From an uncultured Erythrobacter sp. (GTDB lineage: Bacteria; Pseudomonadota; Alphaproteobacteria; Sphingomonadales; Sphingomonadaceae): a DNA stretch of 64,000 nt. Made by a program: the position numbers and the translations under genes. Of this stretch, positions 18,322-28,100 are shown in pieces. The notes below the pieces were generated by a model. The model made no database searches. It was given only the letters and a program-made list of their open reading frames with translations, and was not told where the DNA came from. The DNA is taken from NCBI GenBank assembly GCA_947503275.1, contig CANNCZ010000002.1:888733-952732 (forward strand). Reading direction: 5' to 3'. Within the stretch, counting starts at the first letter, position 1. Each line of letters begins with the position of its first letter.

Positions 18322-18957
18322 CTACCCAGTGTAACCTTCATTGTGGCTGAATATATCGCGATTGTCCCATCCGGCGATGTCGAGCAAAGCGCGGGTTGGT
18401 AGGAAATCGAAACAGCCCTGCGCCAATTCTGTGCGTCCCTCACGGTCCAATCGTACGATCAATTCATCGCGCAGCCGGTGCAAGAACCGAACGTCAGAAG
18501 CGGCATAATCGCGCTGCGCATCGGACAGAACCGGCCCGCCCCAATCACTCGATTGCTGTTGCTTTGAGATGCTCTCACCCAACAGCTCATCGGTCAGATT
18601 TTTGAGCCCGTGCCGGTCAGTATAGGTGCGCACCAGCTTGCTCGCGATCTTGGTGCAGAACACCGGCGCGGCCATCACGTCTAGATAGTATTGCAAAGCC
18701 GCAAGGTCGAAGCGGGCATAGTGATAGAGCTTCACCCGGCTTTCATCCGCTAGAATCGCAGTGAGGTTCGGCGCCTCATAATCGCTGCCCGGCCCAAAGC
18801 GCACCAGATGCTCATCGCCCGAACCATCGCTGATCTGGACGACGCAGAGCCGGTCGCGGGGCGTGATGAGACCCATGGTCTCGGTATCAACCGCCAGCGC
18901 GGATGTGCCCTCAAGCACGCCTGCGGGGAGGTCCTCTTCATGGAAGTGTACAGTCAT
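18322..18957 (-). CDS. rnd: Ribonuclease D-type 3'-5' exonuclease
   Basis: A DEDD-family exonuclease of 211 residues, probably acting on tRNA or structured RNA ends. Exonuclease motifs are visible: LAVDTETMGL (ExoI, Asp and Glu), LYHYARFDLAALQYYLD (ExoII Asp), and DYAASDVRFLHRL (ExoIII, Tyr and Asp). The HRDC domains of the longer E. coli RNase D are missing, as in other alphaproteobacterial short forms. The start is ATG 18957 (MTVHFHEED) rather than an upstream GTG. It heads the rnd-lptC-lptA operon and diverges from ung across 84 bases. Confidence 0.9.
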   Translation of the reverse strand: MTVHFHEEDLPAGVLEGTSALAVDTETMGLITPRDRLCVVQISDGSGDEHLVRFGPGSDYEAPNLTAILADESRVKLYHYARFDLAALQYYLDVMAAPVFCTKIASKLVRTYTDRHGLKNLTDELLGESISKQQQSSDWGGPVLSDAQRDYAASDVRFLHRLRDELIVRLDREGRTELAQGCFDFLPTRALLDIAGWDNRDIFSHNEGYTG

Positions 18958-19041
18958 CGCCGCCACGCTTACGCCTATTGGGGATAGAGGGGAAGGGGCG
19001 TCTCGCCTTGGCGGCGCGCGTGGGTGTAGCTTTGCGTGATC

Positions 19042-19728
19042 ATGGCAAATGACGAGATCCCCGATAGCTGGCGCGCAGTGCTCGAACCAGTTTTACAGAC
19101 GCCAGAAGCGCGGCGGCTAGGTGGTTGGCTTACCGCTGAGGAGCAGGCAGGCAAGACTATCTATCCGCCGCGCGGGCAACGGTTGGCGGCGTTGGCGATG
19201 ACGCCGCTCGATGCAGTGCGGGTCGTGATCCTCGGGCAAGACCCTTATCACGGGTCGGGTCAGGCGCATGGCCTTGCCTTCTCTGTCGCCGATGGCGTCA
19301 AACAACCACCTTCGCTGGTCAACCTGTTCAAGGAGCTGGAGAGTGACATCGGCATCCCGCGCCCGGACACCGGCAACCTGACGCCTTGGGCGCGTCAGGG
19401 TGTGCTTTTGCTCAACAACACGCTGACAGTGGAGGCAGGGCAAGCGGGCAGCCATGCGGGGCGCGGATGGGATGCGATCACTGATGCCTGTGTCGCTGCA
19501 GTGGCGGAGAGCGGCGCGCCGACCGTGTTTGTCTTGTGGGGCAGCCACGCGGCCAAGAAGGCGGGCCGCGTTCGCGCTCTGGGTAATGCCGCACATCACT
19601 TGATCCTCAAATCCCCGCATCCCAGCCCGCTATCTGCCTATCGCGGCTTCTTCGGATCGGAGCCCTTCAGCAAAGCCAACGCGTTCCTTCGGCAGCATGG
19701 CTGCGAGCCCATCGATTGGTCGCTGTGA
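19042..19728 (+). CDS. ung: Uracil-DNA glycosylase (family 1)
   Basis: Removes uracil from DNA to start base-excision repair. The 228-residue protein carries the water-activating loop GQDPYHG (Asp67) and the DNA-intercalation motif HPSPLSAYRGFFG near the C-terminus, with the family length and order intact. ATG 19042 is preferred over a GTG six bases upstream. Its TGA overlaps the ATG of the DksA-like gene (TGATG), an unusual but clear coupling. Confidence 0.97.
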   Translation: MANDEIPDSWRAVLEPVLQTPEARRLGGWLTAEEQAGKTIYPPRGQRLAALAMTPLDAVRVVILGQDPYHGSGQAHGLAFSVADGVKQPPSLVNLFKELESDIGIPRPDTGNLTPWARQGVLLLNNTLTVEAGQAGSHAGRGWDAITDACVAAVAESGAPTVFVLWGSHAAKKAGRVRALGNAAHHLILKSPHPSPLSAYRGFFGSEPFSKANAFLRQHGCEPIDWSL

Positions 19729-20054
19729 TGACCGAGGATGAAGCCCGCCAAGCTCTGATCGCACGCACCGCGCAGCTCGATGCAGAAGACCGCGCCAACA
19801 CTGAGGCGCGCGATCCTGTCACCCTACAACAAGACAGCGTCGGGCGATTGTCGCGCATGGACGCGATGCAGCAACAAGCGATGGCGCAGGCGACTGAGCG
19901 CCGCCGCGGCCAAGAACGCATTCGCATCAAAGCCGCCTTAGCGCGCATCGACGAAGGCGAATGGGGTTATTGTGCAATCTGCGGTGAAGACATTGCGGCT
20001 GCGCGTTTGGAGCACGACCCAAGCGTCGCCGTATGCGTGGGATGTGCGGATTAG
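19728..20054 (+). CDS. DksA/TraR-type zinc-finger protein
   Basis: A 108-residue member of the TraR/DksA group. Such proteins enter the secondary channel of RNA polymerase through a coiled coil and alter promoter opening. The N-terminal two thirds is helical (EARQALIARTAQLDAEDRAN, then QATERRRGQERIRIKAALARIDEGE). The C-terminal finger has CAIC and CVGC pairs separated by 17 residues, so all four zinc cysteines are present. It is shorter than true DksA. Translation is coupled to ung by a one-base overlap. Confidence 0.87.
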   Translation: MTEDEARQALIARTAQLDAEDRANTEARDPVTLQQDSVGRLSRMDAMQQQAMAQATERRRGQERIRIKAALARIDEGEWGYCAICGEDIAAARLEHDPSVAVCVGCAD

Positions 20055-20068
20055 CTGACGGCTGAGCT

Positions 20069-21325
20069 TTAACCCGCGCTCAGCATATATTGCGCCGCAG
20101 CGACCACAGGCATGGGCCGCGCGAACAAATACCCCTGCCCATAATCCACGCCCAATTCACGCAAAACGTCGCGTTCTTCGTCGCATTCAATGCCTTCTGC
20201 GACCAGTTTTGCGCCCATTTCGACCGCGAAGTGAACCATGGCAGTGGTCAGAGCCTGCCGCGCGAGGTCTTTGTGAATGTCACGGGTTAGGGACATATCG
20301 AGCTTGAGCAAATCGGGCCTCAAATCGACCAGATGGCGCAGGCCCGAATAGCCCGCACCGACATCGTCAATCGCGATTCGTGCATAGGGTGAAAGGCGCG
20401 CCAGTGACGCTTTGAGCGCATCGAAATCGTCCACTTGGTGATGCTCGGTCACCTCCAGAACTAGCTTGCGATCGGCATAACCCGCCAGAATTTCCTCAAG
20501 CTCGCCTGATAGGATCGTCGCTGGCGACGCGTTAATCGACAGATATGCGTCGCGCGGCAAGTGGTTGATCGTCGCCAACCCTGCGCGGATCGCCAGCAGT
20601 TCAAGCTCTGCGCCAAGGCCGACTTCGGCTGCTTCATCAAACCATTTGTCCGGCCCGCGCTCGCTCGCATCGGGGAAGCGCGCAAGGCATTCAACGCCCA
20701 TCGGTTTGCCCGTCGCCAGATCGACAATCGGTTGTTGGAACATTTGCAGCTGGCCTGATTCCAGCAGCTCGCGGATCGCATTTTCGCTGACTCTCAGGCG
20801 CTCGCCTGCGTCCAATGTTCGCTCGATCTGTTCAGTCGCGAGTGTCGCAAAGGCTTTGAGCACGTCCAGATCGCGGTTTGTCATTGTGCGATCGGGTTGC
20901 CTGCTGAGACAGCAGAAACTGCCAAAAACTGACCCATCGGACCGTTTCAGCGGCACATTGAGATGACATCCCACGGGCAGCAATTTCGTGATCGCAATCT
21001 CTTGTGTGAACGGATGATCAGCGGGATCTTGGATAAGCTGGGGCAGGCGCCCTTCGGCAATATGCCAGCAATAGCTGTTCTCGCGCGGGTCACGAAAGCC
21101 GGGGCCCATCGGCAGATCTAGGTCGCTGCTGAGATGGGTAAGCTCTTTTTCGCCATTTTCGACATAGCGCGACACGAACGCAATCTCTGTGCCCAAATGT
21201 TTGCGCACAGCATCGAGGATGCGGTCAATCGATTGATTGTCGACCTGCTGAAAGTTCGCGATTGCGGGACCCAGAGCCGGATCAGGGTTCAGCGGTTTTG
21301 CAAGGGACGTGGCTGTCTTCATCAT
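20069..21325 (-). CDS. GAF-EAL cyclic di-GMP phosphodiesterase
   Basis: A 418-residue cytoplasmic signalling protein. An N-terminal GAF sensor domain (about 30-165) precedes an EAL domain (about 185-415) that should hydrolyse cyclic di-GMP. The signature EAL is ECL here (VECLARF), but the metal-binding Glu is kept. The other catalytic residues are present too: Asn in SINASP, Glu in LEVTEH, the Asp pair in AIDDVGAGYSGL, Lys in LLKLDM, Glu in VAEGIE and Gln in GQGYLFARP. It is therefore probably active. It has no membrane segment. It converges on the DksA-like gene with only 14 bases between stops. Confidence 0.9.
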   Translation of the reverse strand: MMKTATSLAKPLNPDPALGPAIANFQQVDNQSIDRILDAVRKHLGTEIAFVSRYVENGEKELTHLSSDLDLPMGPGFRDPRENSYCWHIAEGRLPQLIQDPADHPFTQEIAITKLLPVGCHLNVPLKRSDGSVFGSFCCLSRQPDRTMTNRDLDVLKAFATLATEQIERTLDAGERLRVSENAIRELLESGQLQMFQQPIVDLATGKPMGVECLARFPDASERGPDKWFDEAAEVGLGAELELLAIRAGLATINHLPRDAYLSINASPATILSGELEEILAGYADRKLVLEVTEHHQVDDFDALKASLARLSPYARIAIDDVGAGYSGLRHLVDLRPDLLKLDMSLTRDIHKDLARQALTTAMVHFAVEMGAKLVAEGIECDEERDVLRELGVDYGQGYLFARPMPVVAAAQYMLSAG

Positions 21326-21388
21326 GACCGGGTGTATAGTTTACGAAGGTTTAGAAATTCTCTCCGCAAATTCGCATATCCGGCGGAC

Positions 21389-22108
21389 CTATTCCTGCGG
21401 AGGGAGCTTGCGCAATTCCATCGGCCAGCGCCCGCCCTGCAGGGTGAGCAGGCCGTTATTGAGCTGGCCCGTAACGCCCGAGAAATCAGCGACACCCATA
21501 TCATTGCGGCGAAATTCAAAGCGGATTGTCTCGCCTTCACTCACTGTGAAAGTGCTGGTGAGGTCGTAGACTTGTGAGGTCACATCATAGATATCTTGCT
21601 TCAGCTGTACGTTTACGACTTCGTCGCAGGTCTCAGGCGGTGACCAACCTTCTGTCGGCACTTGTCCAAAGACCACTTCGCCATTGGCGCATATCGCGCG
21701 CACCGATCCGTATTGGAACGGCTCACCATTGCTGGCCCAGACGATCCGCAGCATTTTGCCGTCGGGCACGGTTTCCATGCCGGACCATCCGAATTCAGGT
21801 GCGGCGGGCTTTGGGTCGCTTGCCAGGATGATTGTATCGTCTTCTTGCGTCCAAGTGCCCGCTGCGCGCATGTCCAGCGCCCCAACCGATACGCCCCAGC
21901 CAAATGTACCATCGGCGCGGACGATCATGCCCATCGCCATTTCCATCTGACCACCATCATAGCGTCCGACGAATGGAGTATCGGCCTGTGTGCCCTCTTC
22001 CGTTTCAACTGGCTCTTCGACCGGTGTATCTTCGTGCGGATGGGCAGCGAGAGGCACAGCTAGGCATGCCGCCAGTGCAATCCCACCTTTCGAAAACACT
22101 CGAACCAT
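21389..22108 (-). CDS. Secreted protein of unknown function
   Basis: I do not recognise the family. The 239 residues begin with a signal peptide (basic start, ALAACLAVPLAAHPHE), then a Glu/Thr/Pro-rich acidic linker (about 24-45). The rest is predominantly beta (GRYDGGQMEMAMGMIVRADGTFGWGVSVGALDMRAAGTW) with two cysteines (AICANG, PETCDE) that could form a disulfide. The pattern resembles a small beta barrel of the calycin kind, but that is only a visual impression. It starts one base inside the porin stop (TGATG on the minus strand), so it is translated with the porin. Confidence 0.72.
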   Translation of the reverse strand: MVRVFSKGGIALAACLAVPLAAHPHEDTPVEEPVETEEGTQADTPFVGRYDGGQMEMAMGMIVRADGTFGWGVSVGALDMRAAGTWTQEDDTIILASDPKPAAPEFGWSGMETVPDGKMLRIVWASNGEPFQYGSVRAICANGEVVFGQVPTEGWSPPETCDEVVNVQLKQDIYDVTSQVYDLTSTFTVSEGETIRFEFRRNDMGVADFSGVTGQLNNGLLTLQGGRWPMELRKLPPQE

Positions 22109-23493
22109 CAGAACTGGGCCGTCAGCCGTGCACCGACTGTTACGCCCGTATCGCGAAAGGCAATCGCGCTATCGACGACTTGCACATTGGCCGTGAAGCC
22201 GATCGCGTCGTCGAATTGGTAGGTGTAGAACGCCTCGACGCCCTGTTCATCCTGAACGCCAAGGCGAAAGGCGATGTCATCGACCAGTTCATCGGTGAGC
22301 GAATACTGGAAATAGGCGAGACCGAAGCGGTCCTGCGGGCGAAAGCGCGGATTGCCCGACACGCCGAAATAGCCCGAATAATCGAGGAATGTAGGATCGC
22401 CCATGGACGCTTGGAACCGGGCGAGAATGCCCCAACCTTTGCCGCGTGCCTCTGGGTAGAGCTTGATGAATTGATAGGCGGACAATTGTACGGCCAGCTC
22501 ACCGCTCTCATTGCCGAAAGTGCCAATCGGTTGCGGAGGAGGGGTGAGCGCTCGTGGCAGAATATCGACCGCAAATTGATCGCGGGTCGATCCGACCACG
22601 GCGAAGTTATAGACGCCCGGCATCCCGCCAAACCGCGTGCGCACCGCCGCCGAAGCAAGGAAGCCGACACCGCTTTCAAAGCCGGTCTCAAAACCGGTGC
22701 GTTGATATTGGCTGTCCGGGTCATAGACCCAAAGGCGATAGATCATGTTCCCTTTGGGCACTTGCAGCGCCGCGCCGGTCAATGTGTTGGGCACAACGGC
22801 GGTTGGCGGCAGAGCCAGACCCAAGTTCTGAAACCCGAAATGCCCGTCACTCGCAACAATTGGCAATTGGCCTGAAATATCGAGGACGTTGATTTTGCCG
22901 ACTTCCAGAGTCGCACCAGAATTCCATTTGTATTCGATGCTGGCGGAAAGATCGAAGTCACCCGCGCCCTCAGGCCGGAACAAAGCCGTGTTGCCGGGGA
23001 TCAGGCCGATCTCACCGTTCGACGTTTCACCCCAAGTGTATTCGGGTCGGATTTTCAGTGTGAGGTTGCTTGGGCCGCCGTAAAAGCTTCCCCGAACTTC
23101 GAGATAGCCATCCACGCGCCCGGAATAGCGCGCGACACTGCGCGCATCGCCAGCCACCGGTACATCGATGAATTGCGAAGCGACCACGCGCAGATCGACG
23201 TCTTTGGGTGGTGGAGGTGCTGGCCGAGATGGAGCGGCGGCGGGTGCCTGATCTTGGACAACTGAAACGGCGCTCTCTTCGGTAGAGATTGCCCCAAAAT
23301 CAGTTTCCAGGTTCGCAGCGAGTTCAAGGGTCTCTGCCGAAATCGCAGTTGCTTCTGAAATGTTGCCAGAGCCATCGCTGGCCACTTCGGCCTGTGCTGG
23401 GGCGGAAAATGCAAGCGCTGCGGCGCTGCCTAGGAAAGCCAAAGCGCGCCCGCGCCGGCAGCCAAAATCATTCACGACCCAAAACCCTCTCAT
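22108..23493 (-). CDS. OprB-type carbohydrate-selective porin
   Basis: An outer-membrane beta barrel of 461 residues for uptake of sugars or other small solutes. From ATG 23493 there is a signal peptide (cleavage near APAQA), an Ala/Pro-rich spacer, and then barrel strands matching OprB: YSGRVDGYLEVRG, GATLEVGKINVLD, GVGFLASAAVRTRFGG, GGYFGVSGN-like YSGYFGVSGNPRFRP, FGLAYFQYSLTD. It ends in Phe (TVGARLTAQF), as expected for BAM-dependent insertion. An upstream in-frame extension to 23652 adds a non-signal leader and is rejected. It is followed by an unknown secreted protein in the same transcript. Confidence 0.86.
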   Translation of the reverse strand: MRGFWVVNDFGCRRGRALAFLGSAAALAFSAPAQAEVASDGSGNISEATAISAETLELAANLETDFGAISTEESAVSVVQDQAPAAAPSRPAPPPPKDVDLRVVASQFIDVPVAGDARSVARYSGRVDGYLEVRGSFYGGPSNLTLKIRPEYTWGETSNGEIGLIPGNTALFRPEGAGDFDLSASIEYKWNSGATLEVGKINVLDISGQLPIVASDGHFGFQNLGLALPPTAVVPNTLTGAALQVPKGNMIYRLWVYDPDSQYQRTGFETGFESGVGFLASAAVRTRFGGMPGVYNFAVVGSTRDQFAVDILPRALTPPPQPIGTFGNESGELAVQLSAYQFIKLYPEARGKGWGILARFQASMGDPTFLDYSGYFGVSGNPRFRPQDRFGLAYFQYSLTDELVDDIAFRLGVQDEQGVEAFYTYQFDDAIGFTANVQVVDSAIAFRDTGVTVGARLTAQF

Positions 23494-23684
23494 CAGCGGA
23501 TACTTGTCTATCCTGCTTGCGCATGACGCGTGATACAAGTTGAACCACTCCAAAGGGGCGGGGTCAAGATGTCGCGAGTGCGCGCGAAGGCAGGCAACTG
23601 TGTGGCCGCGGCGTAGATTTATTAGAGTTAAGTCCGTGTAAACACGCGTCAAACACTTTGCCTATTTGCGGCGGATCGAGCGGT

Positions 23685-25121
23685 TTAGCGGGGCAATTGA
23701 GTTGCACCCATTAATGCCTCGTCCACAGCGCGCGCGCATTGGCGTCCTTCGCGAATGGCCCACACAACGAGGCTTTGCCCGCGCCGCATGTCACCGCAGG
23801 CAAAGACATTTTCCGCGCTGGTCGCGTAATTTTCTGTGTCCGCACTTACATTGCCACGATCCGTCAGTTCAACGCCTGCCTGTTCGAGCAGCCCCGCTTT
23901 CTTAGGCCCGACAAAGCCCATGGCGAGCAGGATGAGGTCCGCTTTCAACGTGAATTCGCTGCCCACAATTTCGCGCATTTGGCCATCGACCCATTCGACG
24001 CGTGCGCATTCGAGGCCGGTGATGGTCTCGCCATCACCCACCACACGCTTTGTCAAAACGGCCCAGTCGCGGTCCACGCCTTCTTCATGGCTGGAGGATG
24101 TGCGCAATTTAAGCGGCCAATCGGGCCAAGTCATCGCCTTGTCTTCCTTTTCAGGAGGCTTAGGCATAATCTCAAGTTGAGTGACGCTGGCGGCGCCCTG
24201 ACGGTTTGAGGTTCCGACACAATCGCTGCCCGTATCGCCGCCGCCGATCACGACGACATGCTTGCCAGTCGCTTTCAAGGTACCACGCGGGGCGGCGCGC
24301 TCTTCTTCGTCGCCCGCATTGCGCTTGTTCTGCTGTGTCAGGAATTCCATCGCTAGTCGCACGCCCGGCATCTCTGCGCCGGGTATGGAGAGCGCGCGTG
24401 CATCTTCTGCGCCGCCGGAAAGGACCACCGCGTCAAAATTCTCTTCAAGGCTTTTGAAGGAGACATCGACGCCCACTTCCTTGCTGGTGCGCAGCTCAAC
24501 GCCCTCGGCTTCCATTTGCAGGCAGCGGCGGGAGATCAGGTGCTTTTCCATCTTGAAATCAGGGATGCCATAACGCAGCAATCCGCCGATCCGGTCGCTC
24601 TTTTCAAACAGAGTGACCGAATGTCCCGCGCGCGCCAATTGCTGCGCACAGGCCATGCCAGCCGGGCCAGAGCCGATCACCGCAACCGATTTGCCAGTCT
24701 TTTTCTCCGCGATCTGGGGTGTGACCCATCCCTCGTCCCATCCGCGGTCGATGATCGCTGCCTCAATACTTTTGATTGTGACCGGTTGGTCGACAATATT
24801 GAGCGTGCACGAAGCCTCACACGGAGCAGGGCAGATGCGGCCAGTGAATTCGGGAAAATTGTTGGTCGAATGCAGCACGTCGAGCGCATTCTTCCAATCA
24901 TTTTCATAGACCAGATGGTTCCAGTCCGGGATCATATTGTTCACCGGGCAACCATTGTGACAATAGGGAATACCGCAATCCATGCAGCGCGAGGCTTGGC
25001 TCGACAGCACTTCATCGGAAGGCTGCACGATAAATTCGCGATAATTATCAAGCCGCTCTTTAGGATCGAGATAATCCCGCTCGCGCCGATCCAGTTCGAG
25101 AAATCCGGTGTCTTTACCCAT
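23685..25121 (-). CDS. gltD: Glutamate synthase small (beta) subunit
   Basis: NADPH-oxidising subunit of glutamate synthase, passing electrons to GltB for making glutamate from glutamine and 2-oxoglutarate. The 478 residues contain an N-terminal cysteine-rich iron-sulfur region ([17 protein letters not shown] and [12 protein letters not shown]), the FAD-binding [18 protein letters not shown], an NADPH-binding [20 protein letters not shown], and the C-terminal [17 protein letters not shown]. Standard length. It follows gltB by 11 bases. Confidence 0.97.
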   Translation of the reverse strand: MGKDTGFLELDRRERDYLDPKERLDNYREFIVQPSDEVLSSQASRCMDCGIPYCHNGCPVNNMIPDWNHLVYENDWKNALDVLHSTNNFPEFTGRICPAPCEASCTLNIVDQPVTIKSIEAAIIDRGWDEGWVTPQIAEKKTGKSVAVIGSGPAGMACAQQLARAGHSVTLFEKSDRIGGLLRYGIPDFKMEKHLISRRCLQMEAEGVELRTSKEVGVDVSFKSLEENFDAVVLSGGAEDARALSIPGAEMPGVRLAMEFLTQQNKRNAGDEEERAAPRGTLKATGKHVVVIGGGDTGSDCVGTSNRQGAASVTQLEIMPKPPEKEDKAMTWPDWPLKLRTSSSHEEGVDRDWAVLTKRVVGDGETITGLECARVEWVDGQMREIVGSEFTLKADLILLAMGFVGPKKAGLLEQAGVELTDRGNVSADTENYATSAENVFACGDMRRGQSLVVWAIREGRQCARAVDEALMGATQLPR

Positions 25122-25132
25122 TGCCCTTACCC

Positions 25133-28100
25133 TTATTCCGCCGCGACCGAGGCGGCTTCTGCGCGCTCTGCGGCCAGCGCTTCGAGAGCGCCCCGGTAAT
25201 CGCGCGGCATCACTTTGACGAAATGGCTAAGCGCCTTGTCCCAATCACCCAGCAATTCCCCTGCTATGGCGCTGCCTGTGTGGAGTTGATGGCGTTCGAT
25301 CAGGATGCGCAGCCGCTCAGCATCGTGGAGCAGCATATCGCCCATGCCGAAATCATTGACTGAACTGCCGCGTTGTTGTGGGCGGCCCATACCTTCATCA
25401 CCGTCTGCTTCACCGGAAACCGGCAGCAGATCGACTTGTGCGTGATTGACCAGCTGAGAGAAGTTCCCGTCGGGGTCGTAAACGTAAGCGACCCCGCCGC
25501 TCATACCAGCTGCAAAGTTACGGCCCGTTGCGCCTAGCACCACGACCACGCCGCCGGTCATGTATTCGCAAGCGTGATCGCCCGCGCCTTCGACCACGGC
25601 AATCGCGCCGGAATTGCGTACGGCGAAACGTTCACCAGCCACACCGGAGAAATACGCCTCACCCGCAATTGCGCCGTAAAGCACAGTGTTGCCGACAATG
25701 ATGTTCTCGCCCGCATTGCGCGGGGCGGTCTCTGGTGGGCGCACAATGATGCGTCCGCCGCTCATGCCTTTGCCGACATAATCATTGGCATCGCCAACCA
25801 GATCAAGCGTCACCCCATGGGCGAGCCATGCACCAAAGCTCTGGCCTGCAACGCCTGTTAGGTTCACGCGGATCGTGTCCACCGGCAGGCCTTCATGCCC
25901 ATGTGCCTTAGCTATTTCGCCGGACAGCATTGCGCCGACCGTGCGGTTCACATTGCGCACTTGATAATCGAGCTGCACTGGCTCTTTCGCCGTAATCGCA
26001 GCATGCGCATCCGTGATCAGAGCGTTGTCCATCGCTGCGCCAAGCCCGTGATCCTGCACGCCTGTATGGTTGAGCGTCGCATCATCGGCGAGTTCCGGCA
26101 TATGCAGTAGCCGGTCGAGGTTGATCCCGCGCGCTTTCCAATGGCGGTGCATGCGGGTCATGTCCAAACGGTCGACCCGGCCCACCATTTCGGCCAGCGT
26201 GCGGAAGCCCATTTCGGCCATAATCTCGCGCAATTCTTCGGCGACGAAGAACATGTAATTGACCACGTGTTCAGGCTGTCCGGTAAAACGCGCGCGCAGG
26301 ACAGGGTCTTGCGTAGCAACGCCAACGGGGCAGGTGTTGAGGTGACACTTGCGCATCATAATACAGCCCGCCGCGATCAGAGGCGCGGTCGCAAAACCGA
26401 ACTCATCCGCGCCCAGCAACGCGCCAATCGCAACATCGCGGCCCGTGCGCAGGCCGCCATCGACCTGCACCGCAATGCGGCTGCGCAAATCGTTCAGCAG
26501 CAGCGTTTGCTGCGTCTCAGCAAGGCCGATTTCCCACGGGGAACCGGCATGGGTCAGGCTGGTCAGAGGAGACGCGCCGGTCCCGCCATCATAGCCAGAG
26601 ATGGTGACATGGTCCGCGCGCGCTTTCGATACGCCAGCGGCCACTGTGCCTACGCCGACCTCAGACACAAGCTTCACCGAAATGCGCGCGCCGGTGTTCA
26701 CGTTTTTAAGATCGTGGATCAGCTGCGCGAGGTCTTCGATGGAGTAGATGTCGTGATGCGGCGGAGGCGAGATTAGCCCCACGCCCGGCGTCGAATGCCG
26801 TACGGCGCCAATGCGTTTGTCGACTTTGTGGCCGGGCAGCTGCCCGCCTTCACCCGGCTTTGCGCCTTGGGCCATCTTGATCTGAATATCGTCGGAGTTC
26901 ACCAGATATTCGGTCGTCACGCCAAAACGTCCCGATGCCACCTGCTTGATCCGGCTACGCATTGAATCGCCGTTTTCAAGCGGGGTGAAACGGAACGGTT
27001 CCTCGCCCCCTTCGCCCGTATTTGAGCGCCCGCCGATACGGTTCATGGCCAGCGCCATGGTCGAGTGCGCTTCGTGGCTGATCGAGCCGAGGCTCATCGC
27101 GCCGGTGCTGAAACGCTTGACGATCTCGCTGGCGGGTTCAACTTCGTCGATTGGCACAGGGGTGCCGGGTTTGAACTCCATAAGGCCGCGAATGGTGAGC
27201 AAGCGTTCGGACTGCTCATTCACGGACTTGGCAAATTCCTGGTAATTGGACGCATCGTTGCCACGCACAGCATGCTGCAATTGCGCGACATTTTCCGGGG
27301 TCCAAGCATGCTCTTCCCCGCGCAGGCGATATTGGTAGATGCCGCCGACATCCAGCATGCCTTTATACAAAGGATTGTCACCATAGGCCTGAGCGTGACG
27401 GCGAACACTTTCCTCGGCGACTTCATCGAGGCCAACGCCTTCGATAGTGGTCGCGGTGCCGGTGAAGTATTTCTCGACGAATTCGGTGCTGAGGCCAACC
27501 GCGTCAAAGATCTGCGCGCCGCAATAGCTTTGATAGGTCGAGATGCCCATTTTCGACATGACCTTGCGGATGCCTTTGCCCACGCCCTTAATATAGTTTT
27601 GCTGGACCTCTTCGGCGCTGAGATCCGAGTGTTTGCGAGTGCGAATATCTTCGAGCGTCTCAAACGCCACGTATGGGTTGATCGCCTCTGCACCAAACCC
27701 TGCGAGGACGCAGAAATGGTGGACCTCGCGCGCTTCGCCGGTTTCTACGACAAGTCCGGTTTGCATCCGCAAACCTTGGCGCACCAGATGATGGTGCACT
27801 GCCGCCGTCGCGAGCAAAGCGGGCATTGGAATTCGGTGTTCACTTTGCGCTCTGTCTGACAGGATCAGGATGTTCTGGTCTTGCAAAACCGCTTCTGTCG
27901 CGGCCCAGCACATTTCCCTAAGCGCCAGTTCGATGCCTTCAACGCCCTTTGATGCGTCAAACGTGATGTCGATCGTCGAACAGCGAAACGCGCCATCCAG
28001 CACAGCCTCGACCGACCGGATTTTCGCAAGGTCATCATTGGTCAGGATCGGTTGTTCGACCTCTAACCGTTTGTGCGTGCCTGCATCATGGCCCAGTAGG

